Positions 32,603 through 41,239 of a stretch of DNA of 53,811 bases are shown piece by piece. Source of the DNA: JBCCOW01 sp038749105. GTDB taxonomy: Bacteria; Planctomycetota; Phycisphaerae; Phycisphaerales; Phycisphaeraceae. The notes under the pieces were generated by a model, which had not been told where the DNA came from, made no database searches, and was given only the letters and a program-made list of their open reading frames with translations. Numbering within the stretch: the stretch's first letter is position 1; the number at the start of each line of letters is the position of its first letter. A program made the position numbers and the translations under genes. The stretch is taken from positions 1 to 53,811 of the forward strand of contig JBCDIM010000023.1 in NCBI GenBank assembly GCA_038749105.1, in the 5' to 3' direction.

Positions 32603-33979
32603 ATGCAGGCGTTTACGGGCATCTTCGGCGTGGTCTTCATCGTGGTCTTCACGGGCCTGATCCTGTATCCGACCGTCCGGCACGGCAACGACCTCTTCAC
32701 GGTCCGCAACCTGTTCCTGCTCGGCGGGATCCCGTTCGTGGGGTTCGCGGCCATCACCCACGCCAACACGCACCTCAGCGATCACCTCGCAGATTATCAG
32801 ACCGCGACGTACTGGCGGTACTTCATCTCGATCACGCTGTTCTACACGGTCCTGCTGCTGGTCTACCACAAGACTCAATGGCCGCAGCGGGTCGCGGGCA
32901 AGCGGCTGCTGAACTGGCCGCAGATCACGCCGATCGCGTTGCTGATGATCGTGCCGGTGGTCCTGGTCATGTCCGCCATCCGCGTGGTGCGGATCCCGGT
33001 GCCGGTGCTCTTCGAGCTCTCGGGGCTGCTGGGCGACAAGCTGCCGATGATCCTGGTGGTGCTGGTATTGGCCGGCCTGCTGGTGGACAAGGGCAACCCG
33101 CTGCTGTGGGCGTTGCTGGTCGTCGCGGTGACGGTGTCGCTGGTGCTGGGGTTCTACGGCTCGATCGGCCGGCGCAACCTGGTGGCCCTGGTCGCGGTGA
33201 TCCCGTTCAGCCTGTACTGGTTCAAGCTCCGGTACGCCCCGCGGAAGCAGCTGCTGGCGTGGACTGCGGTCTTTATGATCGGTGGTGCGCTGGTCGTGGT
33301 GGGCTACGGGTCGGTGCGGCACACCATCCACGGCATGGACATGACCCTGGGCAACACCTGGAAGCTCGTGGAACGCCTGCCGTCGGGCATCATCAACGGC
33401 GACTGGGACACGATCCTGCAACAGGACACCGTCGACACGTCGCTGGTCTCCATCGAGTTCTACACCGGCCGGTTCGAGCACGCGGTCTCCCCGTTCCACA
33501 GCCTCTACTTTGTCGCGGTCAACCCCATCCCCCGGCGGTTCTTCCCCGACAAGCCGATCGGACTGGGTTACCTGCTGCCTCAGGTGCACTACAACCTGTA
33601 TGGGAGTCAGGCGACGTGGGGCCCGAGCGTGGTGGGTCATGCGTACCACGAGGGCGGGATGTGGATGATTCTGGTCTACGCGGTGCTCGCCGGGCTCGCG
33701 GTCCGGATAGCGGACGAACTGCTGCTGCGCCAGTCCAACAACCCCTTTGTGGTGGCGGCCGTGGCCGTCTCGGCGGGGCACATCATCGGCTGGGTGCGTG
33801 GCGATATCGGGACCTTCACGATCCAGATCCTCTCGGTGATCGTGGCCACGCTCCTGCTCGCCGCGATCGCGGGGTTGTTCTTCGGTCGATCGCTGCGGTA
33901 TCCGCCCCTGCCCGAGGTCCACCGCGAGTACTTCGGCCGCGCCGCCATCCGGCGGGCCCAAGGCCTTCCCGAGGGGTAA
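32603..33979 (+). CDS. Wzy-like oligosaccharide repeat-unit polymerase (membrane protein)
   Basis: A 458-residue inner-membrane protein with about 12 helices, from MQAFTGIFGVVFIVVFTGLI to the C-terminal LSVIVATLLLAAIAGLFFG. A large loop between helices (GMDMTLGNTWKLVERLPSG to NPIPRRFFPDKPIGLGY) and the segment VVGHAYHEGGMWMILVYAVLAG match the general layout of O-antigen polymerase (Wzy/oligosaccharide repeat unit polymerase) proteins, with NPIPRxxxPDKP near the periplasmic loop. Sequence identity within this family is always low, so the call rests on topology and that motif. The frame is open from 32564, but MQAFTG is the better start. It is divergent from the secreted hypothetical with a 55-bp gap. 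Confidence 0.7.
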   Translation: MQAFTGIFGVVFIVVFTGLILYPTVRHGNDLFTVRNLFLLGGIPFVGFAAITHANTHLSDHLADYQTATYWRYFISITLFYTVLLLVYHKTQWPQRVAGKRLLNWPQITPIALLMIVPVVLVMSAIRVVRIPVPVLFELSGLLGDKLPMILVVLVLAGLLVDKGNPLLWALLVVAVTVSLVLGFYGSIGRRNLVALVAVIPFSLYWFKLRYAPRKQLLAWTAVFMIGGALVVVGYGSVRHTIHGMDMTLGNTWKLVERLPSGIINGDWDTILQQDTVDTSLVSIEFYTGRFEHAVSPFHSLYFVAVNPIPRRFFPDKPIGLGYLLPQVHYNLYGSQATWGPSVVGHAYHEGGMWMILVYAVLAGLAVRIADELLLRQSNNPFVVAAVAVSAGHIIGWVRGDIGTFTIQILSVIVATLLLAAIAGLFFGRSLRYPPLPEVHREYFGRAAIRRAQGLPEG

Positions 33980-34036
33980 GGCAACCCACGGTGCCAAGAA
34001 GACGGGCATTCCCGGCCAAAGCCTGTCAACACGGGT

Positions 34037-35617
34037 CTAGAGCCGATCGCGGACCTGATCGGTCAGCTCACGCACCAGGCTTTCGAGGGGGATCGGATCG
34101 GGGCAGGTCGGCACGCGGACGTCTTCGCGGTTGAGCAATCGACGCTCGATCCGCCCGGCCGCAGCCAGGACGCCCGAGTGGTTCTTTTTGCCCATCGCCC
34201 GAGCGATTTCGGGGTACGACATCGGAGCGAGCCGGTGCAGCAGATAGCACACCAGCGATCGGGCCATCACGATGTGGGCGTGCCGGCCGCGCCCGAGCAC
34301 GTGGTCGTTCTCCAGCGAAAAACGGGCGCAAACCACGTCCAAAACGTCGGCGAACCGAACGGGCCGAGCGGGCGTCTGGTTCCGCCCGGCCACCCCTGCC
34401 AGGAGCCGGTCGACCAGCATGTGTCCGATCGGTTCGGATAGGACGTTGCCTACGCCGCCGGCGGTGCCCCCGCGCGACCCGCTGATCGACGCCAGTGCGT
34501 AGAGCTTCGTGAGCAGACCCTCCATCTCTCGGACCGAGCCCTCACAGCGCTGCACCAGCAGTTCGAGTGCCGCGGGCTGCAGCACCATCCCCATCCGCAT
34601 CGCCAGGGCCCGCACCAGCGACCGACGCGTCTCGGCGTCCGGCACCTCGACTTGCACCACCATGCCCCGCAGGCAGCGGTTGATCAACGGCTCGGAGAAG
34701 CTGTGGATCAGCCGAGGGTGGCAGTCCGAGGCGAGCACCACGCGGGCTCCGCTGAGCTCGATCTCGTTGAAGCAGTGCAGGAATTCCTGTTGGGTCTTCT
34801 CCTTGCAGGCCAGGAAGTGGACGTCATCGACGGCGAGCAGGTCCAGGTTACGGATGCGCCGCCGGAATGCGGGGAGCGTGTTGGTCTGGATCGCGTGGAT
34901 GAAGCTGTTGGTGAACTGCTCGCCGGTGGTGTAGACCAGCCGGGCGCGGGGGTGGGTCTCGAGGAGGCGTCGGCAGAGGCCTTGCATCAGGTGGGTTTTG
35001 CCGGTGCCGCAGCCGCCGTGAATGAATAGCAGCTGGGCTCCGGACATCAGCGGGTCGATCGGGTCAGTTAGCGCGGGGTCGGTCGACTCGCGCGGAGCCG
35101 CCAGCCGGCAGGCCGCGGCATATGCGAGCTGGTTGGAGGGGCCGACGATGAATTGTTCGAGGCGGTGGCGGAGCTGGGCGTTGGCAAGCGGGTAGCCCGC
35201 GTCGATGCCGGTCCGACTCGTCCCACCGGTGGGCTTGCCGGGCGTGGGGGCAGGGTCTTGAGGCGCTACCCCTTTGGGGTTTGCTTGGCCGGTCGGAGGC
35301 GCTGGCTCGGCGGTCGTGGCATCGCCCGAGCCCGACCGAGCTTCGGCAAACAACGCCTCGTCAACCACGATCCGGACCGAGGTGTCCGGCCCGTATTCGG
35401 CCGCCACCACCGCATCGATCGCGCCGCGGTACTGCCGCTCGAGGCGATCGGCGTGGTAGTTGGTCGGCACCGAGACCCGCACGCACTGGTCGTCCGCCAG
35501 GTAATCGAACGTGGCGGTCGATGCGAACCACATCTGATACTTCCGCGGGCCCAGTTCGGCTTCAAGCCGGCGTGAGAGGCGCGTACCGATCGCGCGATGA
35601 GTCTGGACAGTGGTCAA
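34037..35617 (-). CDS. dnaA: Chromosomal replication initiator DnaA (divergent)
   Basis: A 526-residue DnaA that binds the origin and melts DNA. Domain I is residues 1-90 (LGPRKYQMWFASTATFD), followed by a Pro/Gly-rich linker. The AAA+ domain has Walker A GGCGTGKTH (201-209), Walker B DLLAVDDVHF (259-268), a sensor LASDCHPRL in place of the usual SDRPP, and LINRCLRGM holding the arginine finger. Domain IV has GRGRHAHIVMARSLVCYLLH, but the usual RDHTTV signature is KKNHSGV (477-483), so the base-contacting residues differ. The start is TTG with GAGG seven bases upstream. Upstream is a gene-free gap that probably contains oriC. Confidence 0.93.
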   Translation of the reverse strand: MTTVQTHRAIGTRLSRRLEAELGPRKYQMWFASTATFDYLADDQCVRVSVPTNYHADRLERQYRGAIDAVVAAEYGPDTSVRIVVDEALFAEARSGSGDATTAEPAPPTGQANPKGVAPQDPAPTPGKPTGGTSRTGIDAGYPLANAQLRHRLEQFIVGPSNQLAYAAACRLAAPRESTDPALTDPIDPLMSGAQLLFIHGGCGTGKTHLMQGLCRRLLETHPRARLVYTTGEQFTNSFIHAIQTNTLPAFRRRIRNLDLLAVDDVHFLACKEKTQQEFLHCFNEIELSGARVVLASDCHPRLIHSFSEPLINRCLRGMVVQVEVPDAETRRSLVRALAMRMGMVLQPAALELLVQRCEGSVREMEGLLTKLYALASISGSRGGTAGGVGNVLSEPIGHMLVDRLLAGVAGRNQTPARPVRFADVLDVVCARFSLENDHVLGRGRHAHIVMARSLVCYLLHRLAPMSYPEIARAMGKKNHSGVLAAAGRIERRLLNREDVRVPTCPDPIPLESLVRELTDQVRDRL

Positions 35618-36195
35618 GTCACAACCTCGTTTCCGAAACAGTCAAACACAACCGGCGCAACGGACTCCCGTGCGGGCGGTCAGCGTCGGAGAGAAGAGCG
35701 GACATACCCGGCAGGAAACGCCCGGCCGGGAACAAGTTTGTAGGTCCTTCCGTAGCGTCCAAAAAGTTCCGCCGCTCTCGAACAGCACACGATGCAAAAG
35801 AAGTTCCGAGAGAAACTCGGGTGAATTTGCACCGCTCTGAGCAGCGGGGAGACGCCGGCGAGTCCTTCGCCGTGAACGGCACAAGATAGTCCTCGCCGCA
35901 ACTCGCATCAACCAGGATTCGAGCGTTCTGATCGCCCAAAAAACGCTCATAATTCGTTTACATAAGCCGTTATGAACTTGAACGTTTTTTCTCCACCAAT
36001 CTCACACAGGCCTCACACAGCATGAGCAGTGGATAAGGCGTGAGCAAAAAGTGAGCGAATTGAGAAGCGATCTAACTCGGGTGATGCATACGAGTGTTGA
36101 TCGCTAACGCTCTTCATTTGGCCTGAGCGCGACTCACTTTCCATGAGGTGCCCGAGCATCGGGCTGTGGCCTCGTTTTGGCGTGAGTGACGGGCG
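35618..36195. other. Putative replication origin region (oriC) upstream of dnaA
   Basis: A 578-bp gene-free gap directly upstream of dnaA. The part from 35935 to 36120 is clearly more AT-rich than its GC-rich surroundings. It holds one near-consensus DnaA box on the minus strand (AGTGGATAA at 36028-36036, one mismatch to TGTGGATAA), two direct CTCACACAG copies (36001, 36012), and six GTGAG/CTCAC pentamers between 36001 and 36186. A large dyad lies at 36066-36105. Between 35618 and 35935 I see nothing specific beyond the dnaA leader. Being next to dnaA is the main evidence; a full origin was not confirmed. Confidence 0.6.
36066..36105. repeat. Dyad symmetry element in the putative oriC
   Basis: AGCGATC (36066-36072) and ACTCG (36075-36079) are mirrored by CGAGT (36091-36095) and GATCGCT (36099-36105), leaving an 11-base centre. 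The outer arms are perfect seven-base complements. It could be a cruciform, a protein-binding dyad or a transcript hairpin. Confidence 0.6.
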
Positions 36196-37467
36196 TTAGA
36201 GATGTCGGATCATTGCAAGTTTCCGGGCCGTGGCCCGAAATCCCAAGGCGCGGTACAGGCTGACCGCGGGCTCGTTGCGGTCGTCCACCGCCAGCAGCAA
36301 CCGACGCCCGCCCCGCGCTTCAACCACCGCCATCCCGTGCCGTAAGAGCCGGCCCGCCAATCCTTGGCCGCGGAACGGCTTGGCAACCCCCAGATAAACC
36401 AGTTCGTAGGTCTCGGCCGGCGGGCGGGTTGCACCGCTGCCGGCGTCAGTCGCGTCACTGCCCAGCTGGCCGACCGCTGCCAGCAGCATCACCGCCGCGG
36501 GCTGGTCGCCCCACATCAGCACCCGCCAGAGCGACGGGTCGAACCGGCCCGTCGCGCGGTGCCCCGCCAACACATCCTCGATCGTCCTGAGGCCCAGCAG
36601 CCCTGGGCAGTCCTGCGTGTCCTCGTAGCTGGCAAGCACGCCCGAGGCGAACGCGGCGTGGGTCAACGGGCTGTAGCCAAGCTCACGCCACCCCGATGAT
36701 CCCGCTTCGTTCTCGGCCTGGAGCCCGCTCAGGTCGAGCTGCTGCGCCCGGCGGTCGGGCTCAAGCGTCCGGGCCATGTACACCAGCTTGGCTAGCCGAG
36801 AAAACCCGGCCACGCCCAACGCCTCTTGCTCCAGCACCTGCCCGGGGTCTAGGAGTGCCTGCACAATCCGGATCGGTCCGCCATCGGCTTCGATGCCCTC
36901 TAACGCCTGTGCCCCGGCACCCCCAACGCTCTCCGCCAGCAGCCGATCAGATACCGACCGCACAAGAGCCCCAACCCGCTCCACCCCTGCTCGACCGCCG
37001 CCCGCCCAGCCCCCGACCGATGGCGAAAGAAACAGCATCGCGGTTTTCCCCGGCTGGGGCAGCCCCATAACCGCCGCCCGAAGCTGTTCTGACGCCGCCC
37101 AGGGCGGCAGGCCTGCTTGGTCATAACCGCCGTCGCCAAGCCTGGGCTCTGCCTCACTCCCGCGCGGGGCCGGCCGCTCCCACAGCCCCCACAACTCGCG
37201 GCGGCTCATCCCCTGCCGATGCAGATACGACTCGAACTCCCGCACCGCCTCGCCCGGCGTGTGTAGCCGACCGGTCAGCACCAGCGAGACCGCTGTGCGC
37301 TCTTGGCCGTCCGCCACCGGCCCCGCGTGCCAGTCTCCGATTAGGTCGATCTGATCCGGGCTGGTCGTCCCGGGGCCCGACGCGGTTGGCGGCACCGCAG
37401 CGCACTCGCCCGCCGTGTGGCTCGGCCCGGCCTGTCCCCGATGCCCGTTGGATTCTGGCATGCTCAT
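36196..37467 (-). CDS. GNAT-family acetyltransferase
   Basis: A 423-residue protein with one clear GNAT domain at the C-terminus (about 330-423): AETYELVYLGVAKPFRGQGLAGRLLRHGM contains the acetyl-CoA motif, then RRLLLAVDDRNEPAVSLYRALGF. The middle (about 120-300) looks like a second, degenerate GNAT-like lobe (KTAMLFLSPSVGGWA, SRLAKLVYMARTLEP), suggesting a two-domain protein. The first 60 residues are low-complexity Pro/Gly/Thr and probably disordered. The acceptor substrate is unknown. It ends 15 bp from the proposed oriC region and reads toward dnaA. Confidence 0.85.
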   Translation of the reverse strand: MSMPESNGHRGQAGPSHTAGECAAVPPTASGPGTTSPDQIDLIGDWHAGPVADGQERTAVSLVLTGRLHTPGEAVREFESYLHRQGMSRRELWGLWERPAPRGSEAEPRLGDGGYDQAGLPPWAASEQLRAAVMGLPQPGKTAMLFLSPSVGGWAGGGRAGVERVGALVRSVSDRLLAESVGGAGAQALEGIEADGGPIRIVQALLDPGQVLEQEALGVAGFSRLAKLVYMARTLEPDRRAQQLDLSGLQAENEAGSSGWRELGYSPLTHAAFASGVLASYEDTQDCPGLLGLRTIEDVLAGHRATGRFDPSLWRVLMWGDQPAAVMLLAAVGQLGSDATDAGSGATRPPAETYELVYLGVAKPFRGQGLAGRLLRHGMAVVEARGGRRLLLAVDDRNEPAVSLYRALGFRATARKLAMIRHL

Positions 37468-37628
37468 TCCTCTTGGGCTTGCTGCCCGTGCCGAATCTAT
37501 CCGTCCCGTCGGCTGTTCGCCCTTTCAAGCCCAGGGTCCGCCGGTAACACCACCCATTGTCAGCTGCCCTTGGCTGGTTTCCGCCAAGCTCTTACAATCT
37601 TCGGACGCACCCACGAAGTCTACCTCTT

Positions 37629-38435
37629 ATGAACACGCGATCCGCTGCCGTCCGCCCCATCTCTGACCTTCTTGTCGCCGAACGGCATCCCGCCCTCCTC
37701 GTCGCGTTTATGCTGGCCGTCCTGCTGGGTCTGCTGGCGGTCGGCTCAGCCCGCGCCCAGGACGCGGGGGGCCTGCTCAATGATGATCCGGTCCTCGATC
37801 CGGGCGATCCGCAGGGCAACTTCCCGGTACCCGCGCTCGTGAGCCCGTCCTGGAAGCTCGCGTTCACCCATCAGAGCCCGGACACCTTGGCGGTCAATAT
37901 CGACGGACGGGTCCGCTGGTACTGGTACATGCCTTTCAGCGTGACCAATCCGACCGCCGACCCGGTCTACTTCGTCGGGCGCATCACGGTGCTCACCGAC
38001 GCGGGCCGGGTCGTGATCACCAACCGGGCCATCCCCGATATTGTCTTCAACGCGGTCAAGCAGCAGCTAGCCAACCCGCTGCTGCTCCGGCTCAACCAGA
38101 CCGCGGGGGCCATGCTCCCCGGCCCGGACTCGCAGCGCGATACCGTCGCCATCTGGCCGGTCCCGGATGAGGACGTGGACCGCTTTAGCGTCTTTGTTTC
38201 TGGGATCTACGGTGAGGTCGCCCAAGTGCCAGACCCGGTCACGGGCGAGCCCATGGTCAAACCGATCCTCAATCCGCTGACCGCTGAACCCGAGCTCGAC
38301 GACCAGGGCAACCCCCGCACCGAGCCCATCTTGGTCCGACGCACCCTCCGGCTTGACTACTTCTCCCCCGGCACCCCGCGCCGGCCGCAGCAGGTCCCGA
38401 TCACGCTCACTCAGAAGCAGGACGTGATGCGCTAG
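37629..38435 (+). CDS. Secreted hypothetical protein
   Basis: A 268-residue protein with a signal peptide (LLVAFMLAVLLGLLAVGSARAQ) and a beta-rich periplasmic domain: WKLAFTHQSPDTLAVNIDG, RWYWYMPFSVTNPT, YFVGRITVLTDAGRVVI, DRFSVFVSGIYGEVAQV and a C-terminal RRTLRLDYFSPGTPRR. The alternating beta pattern resembles an immunoglobulin-like or small domain, but no known family is evident. The ATG at 37629 follows a poor upstream site. The gene is 100 bp before the oxidase-subunit-III-like gene on the same strand, so it could be linked to that protein. Confidence 0.7.
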   Translation: MNTRSAAVRPISDLLVAERHPALLVAFMLAVLLGLLAVGSARAQDAGGLLNDDPVLDPGDPQGNFPVPALVSPSWKLAFTHQSPDTLAVNIDGRVRWYWYMPFSVTNPTADPVYFVGRITVLTDAGRVVITNRAIPDIVFNAVKQQLANPLLLRLNQTAGAMLPGPDSQRDTVAIWPVPDEDVDRFSVFVSGIYGEVAQVPDPVTGEPMVKPILNPLTAEPELDDQGNPRTEPILVRRTLRLDYFSPGTPRRPQQVPITLTQKQDVMR

Positions 38436-38534
38436 TCGTTCGGCTTGTCAGCGGGTCGCACCCAGGTCGCTGTGACACCCCGCTCTGACGGTTCGCAACG
38501 CCTCGCCGCAAAATCCTGGTAGCCCTCGCCGCCA

Positions 38535-39293
38535 GTGCCGAACTTCCCGGTCTACCATCAGGCCTTGGAATCGACACCCTACGAAAACGACCCGCCTCCC
38601 CGCCCGCCGATCGTCGAGCGATTGTCCGAGATCGCCCAGGGCGGCCGTGAAGGCCACCGCGTGCCCCGCGGCACCGCGGAACTGGGCATGTGGCTGTTCC
38701 TGCTGGCCCTGGCCGCCCTCTTCATCGCCTCGATGATTGGCTACGCGATCATCCGCATCCAAGGCTCCTACGCCAAAACCAACGCCCTCACCGGCGAACG
38801 CATCCCCCCCGTCGCCCCCCCGGCCGGTTCCATCGAGATGCCCTGGCTCCTGGCGATCTCCACCGTCCTGATCCTCGCCAGCTCATTCACCATCCACCAG
38901 GCCCTCGTTGCGGTCCGCCGCGAACGCCAGGCCGCTCTGCGGAATTGGCTCATGATCACGGTCGGGCTCACCGCCGGGTTCCTCATCACCCAGACCCCGG
39001 CCATGCTCCAGCTGCTAACCGACGAAGCCCTTGCCGACGCCGGCTACAGCTCCCGCCTGTTTCAGCTCGCCTTCTTCCTGGTCCTCGTTCACGCGCTACA
39101 CGTGATTGGCGGCGTCATCCCGCTGCTGGTCGTCACCAAACGAGCGCTCGACGGGCGATACGACCACGAGTTCTACACCCCCGTAAAGCTCACGGTCATG
39201 TACTGGCACTTCCTCGATGTGGTCTGGATCTTCATGTTCGCTGCCCTCATCGTCTCGGAGTACCTCGCAGCGACCCCCAGTGCCGTGGGTTGA
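38535..39293 (+). CDS. Cytochrome c oxidase subunit III-like protein
   Basis: A 252-residue protein with five membrane helices: ELGMWLFLLALAALFIAS, LAISTVLILASSFTIHQA, WLMITVGLTAGFLIT, FQLAFFLVLVHALHVIGGV and VMYWHFLDVVWIFMFAAL. The segments HALHVIGGV and YWHFLDVVWIFMF are the conserved subunit III (CoxC/NorE) signatures, where the Glu/His-rich interior is near the oxygen path. The N-terminal 50 residues are Pro-rich and cytoplasmic. Subunits I and II are not nearby in the window. The start is a GTG. It may assemble with an oxidase encoded elsewhere, or serve an alternative complex. Confidence 0.88.
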   Translation: MPNFPVYHQALESTPYENDPPPRPPIVERLSEIAQGGREGHRVPRGTAELGMWLFLLALAALFIASMIGYAIIRIQGSYAKTNALTGERIPPVAPPAGSIEMPWLLAISTVLILASSFTIHQALVAVRRERQAALRNWLMITVGLTAGFLITQTPAMLQLLTDEALADAGYSSRLFQLAFFLVLVHALHVIGGVIPLLVVTKRALDGRYDHEFYTPVKLTVMYWHFLDVVWIFMFAALIVSEYLAATPSAVG

Positions 39294-39320
39294 ACCGCGG
39301 GCAGGCGTGGCAGAACCCCA

Positions 39321-41114
39321 CTAGTCCCGCCAGACCCGGCGTAGTCCCAGGCCGTCCCCGCCGTCATCCAAGCGGTCACCCAACCGCCAGCCGCGACGCG
39401 TCAGCTCCGCCGCGGTCCGCTCACCGATCGGCTCCACGACGTAGTACGCCGAAGCGCCCGGCAGCGTGACGCCTTGCCCGTCGTCGGGGCCGAACACGAC
39501 CTCTTCCTTGAGTTCCTGCACCACCCGCCGGCCCGCCAGATACCCCAGCTCCATCGCCGGCAACCCCCGCGAACCGATCAGCACCGCGTCCTCCGGCGTC
39601 GTCCGAGCCGCGGTCTCCGCCAACGCTTGCACCGCGGCATATCGCCCGCCTTGATAGGCCGACCAGCCGTCGCCCGACCGCTGTTCCACCAAGACCCGGC
39701 TCAAGCACACCGCATTCACCACAAGCCATAACCCCAGAAATCCAAACACGATCGCCCCGCCCCAGGCTCCGCTTCTGCCTTCACCACCCGTGCTACGCCT
39801 AGACACCCAAGCCCGCACGCCCCGCTCCAGCACCACCGCCGCCCGCCACCAGGCCCAGGCCACGATCGGCAGGCAAGCCAACACGTACCGGTCGCGCGGC
39901 TGCACGATCAGCCACTGCACCACCAGAAGCCCCACCCAGCAGGACCACATCGGTCGCGACCGCCAAGCCCACACCACCGCAAAACCCAGCGTCACGGGCC
40001 CGAGCACCCAGGCCAACACGCCTAGCCTTAGCCCGAACACACCGCCCGTCGCCGCCTCCCCTAGCAACGCCGCCACGTTCGCCCCGAGCCGCATGTCCAC
40101 TTGCTGAAGCGACTCCCAGAACACCCGCTGGTCCGGTCCCCAGCCCAACGCAGGGTCCATGCCCACAACCCAACGCCGGTACGCCCAAGCCGCACCCGCC
40201 AAGACCAGCAACCCCAAGCCGCCCCACAACACCCCGGCCCGCAGACGGCGACCCACCCCCAGGCCCTCACGCGGAGGGGCCCGCCAAAAAACCGCCCGCG
40301 TCAGTTCGACGCCCAGCCCCAACACCACCGCGGCGACCAGCACCACCCACACGCTGCGCCAAAGCGACGCCCAAGCCAGGCCCACGCCGATCAACCCCAG
40401 CCCCTTGATCAGCCACCAACCCAGCCCCGCACGGCGCAGCCGGCCCACGAGCGTGACCGGCTCGGCAGACGCCGCCCCGCCCGACAACCGCTGATCCCGA
40501 AGCCGGCGACGACGCTCACGCACCGCACGCCGCGACCAGCCTTCGATCACCACCTCGACGCCCAGCCATACCAGCATCACCCCGCCCAGGAACAGCCCGT
40601 CGGTCAACGGCCGAACCGCCGACTCCGCCCACTGCAGGCTCAGCCCAAGCAGCCCGGTCACGATCACCGCCTGCCCCCGACCCACGCGTTTCACCAGGTC
40701 GCTGAGCCCATCACCGTCGGCAAACCCCTCCAGCCCCAGCCCCTGCAGGCCCACGCCCATCCGGCCCGCCCTTCGCATCACGTGATACGTCACCCACAGC
40801 CCCAACCCAGCACCCATCATCACCACCGCGTTGACGCCGCCGACCCACGCATCCCCGAGGCACACCATCATCCACCCGTACAGCCGAAGCATCCCCGGCG
40901 ACAACGCCGCGTGATGCCCGTCCGGGTCCATCCAGCTGCCCGTCTCGACCCAGCCCTGGGCTACCCACGCCAGCCGGGCCGACTCTGCCGTGATCCGCCA
41001 AGACGTGTCCCAAAGCCCCAACAGCATCGCCCCCAACCCGCAGAACACCACCCACCGCCAGCGGTCCGCCCACAGCATCACCCGTACCGACCACAACCGA
41101 TCGACCTCGACCAT
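39321..41114 (-). CDS. Multi-pass membrane glycosyltransferase-like protein (GT-C type)
   Basis: A 597-residue membrane protein with roughly 12 helices and an early periplasmic loop containing SWRITAESARLAWVAQGWVE, where acidic residues of GT-C (ArnT/PMT-like) enzymes are usually found. Further features are LSLQWAESAVRPLTDGLFLGG, VVQWLIVQPRDRYVLACLPIVAWAWW and a C-terminal periplasmic domain (ALAETAARTTPEDAVLIGSRG, GASAYYVVEPIGERT). This matches the layout of lipid-linked-sugar-using mannosyl/arabinosyl transferases. No catalytic Asp motif is certain. It reads toward the oxidase III gene and is divergent from prmC. Confidence 0.72.
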   Translation of the reverse strand: MVEVDRLWSVRVMLWADRWRWVVFCGLGAMLLGLWDTSWRITAESARLAWVAQGWVETGSWMDPDGHHAALSPGMLRLYGWMMVCLGDAWVGGVNAVVMMGAGLGLWVTYHVMRRAGRMGVGLQGLGLEGFADGDGLSDLVKRVGRGQAVIVTGLLGLSLQWAESAVRPLTDGLFLGGVMLVWLGVEVVIEGWSRRAVRERRRRLRDQRLSGGAASAEPVTLVGRLRRAGLGWWLIKGLGLIGVGLAWASLWRSVWVVLVAAVVLGLGVELTRAVFWRAPPREGLGVGRRLRAGVLWGGLGLLVLAGAAWAYRRWVVGMDPALGWGPDQRVFWESLQQVDMRLGANVAALLGEAATGGVFGLRLGVLAWVLGPVTLGFAVVWAWRSRPMWSCWVGLLVVQWLIVQPRDRYVLACLPIVAWAWWRAAVVLERGVRAWVSRRSTGGEGRSGAWGGAIVFGFLGLWLVVNAVCLSRVLVEQRSGDGWSAYQGGRYAAVQALAETAARTTPEDAVLIGSRGLPAMELGYLAGRRVVQELKEEVVFGPDDGQGVTLPGASAYYVVEPIGERTAAELTRRGWRLGDRLDDGGDGLGLRRVWRD

Positions 41115-41239
41115 CGGCTCATGCTAAACCCCCGATCCCCGCAGCGCCTATCCCGTACGCTTTTGGCAGCTGCCCTCTAGGCCAGGGCTCTGCCCGGGGC
41201 ACGCCGATCGCCCGATGTGACACACTGAACCGATCCGAC

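Noticed and set aside
38450..38484. Hairpin AGCGGG...CCCGCT after the secreted hypothetical gene
   Set aside because: Six-base stem with a long imperfect loop and no T-run; not convincing as a terminator.
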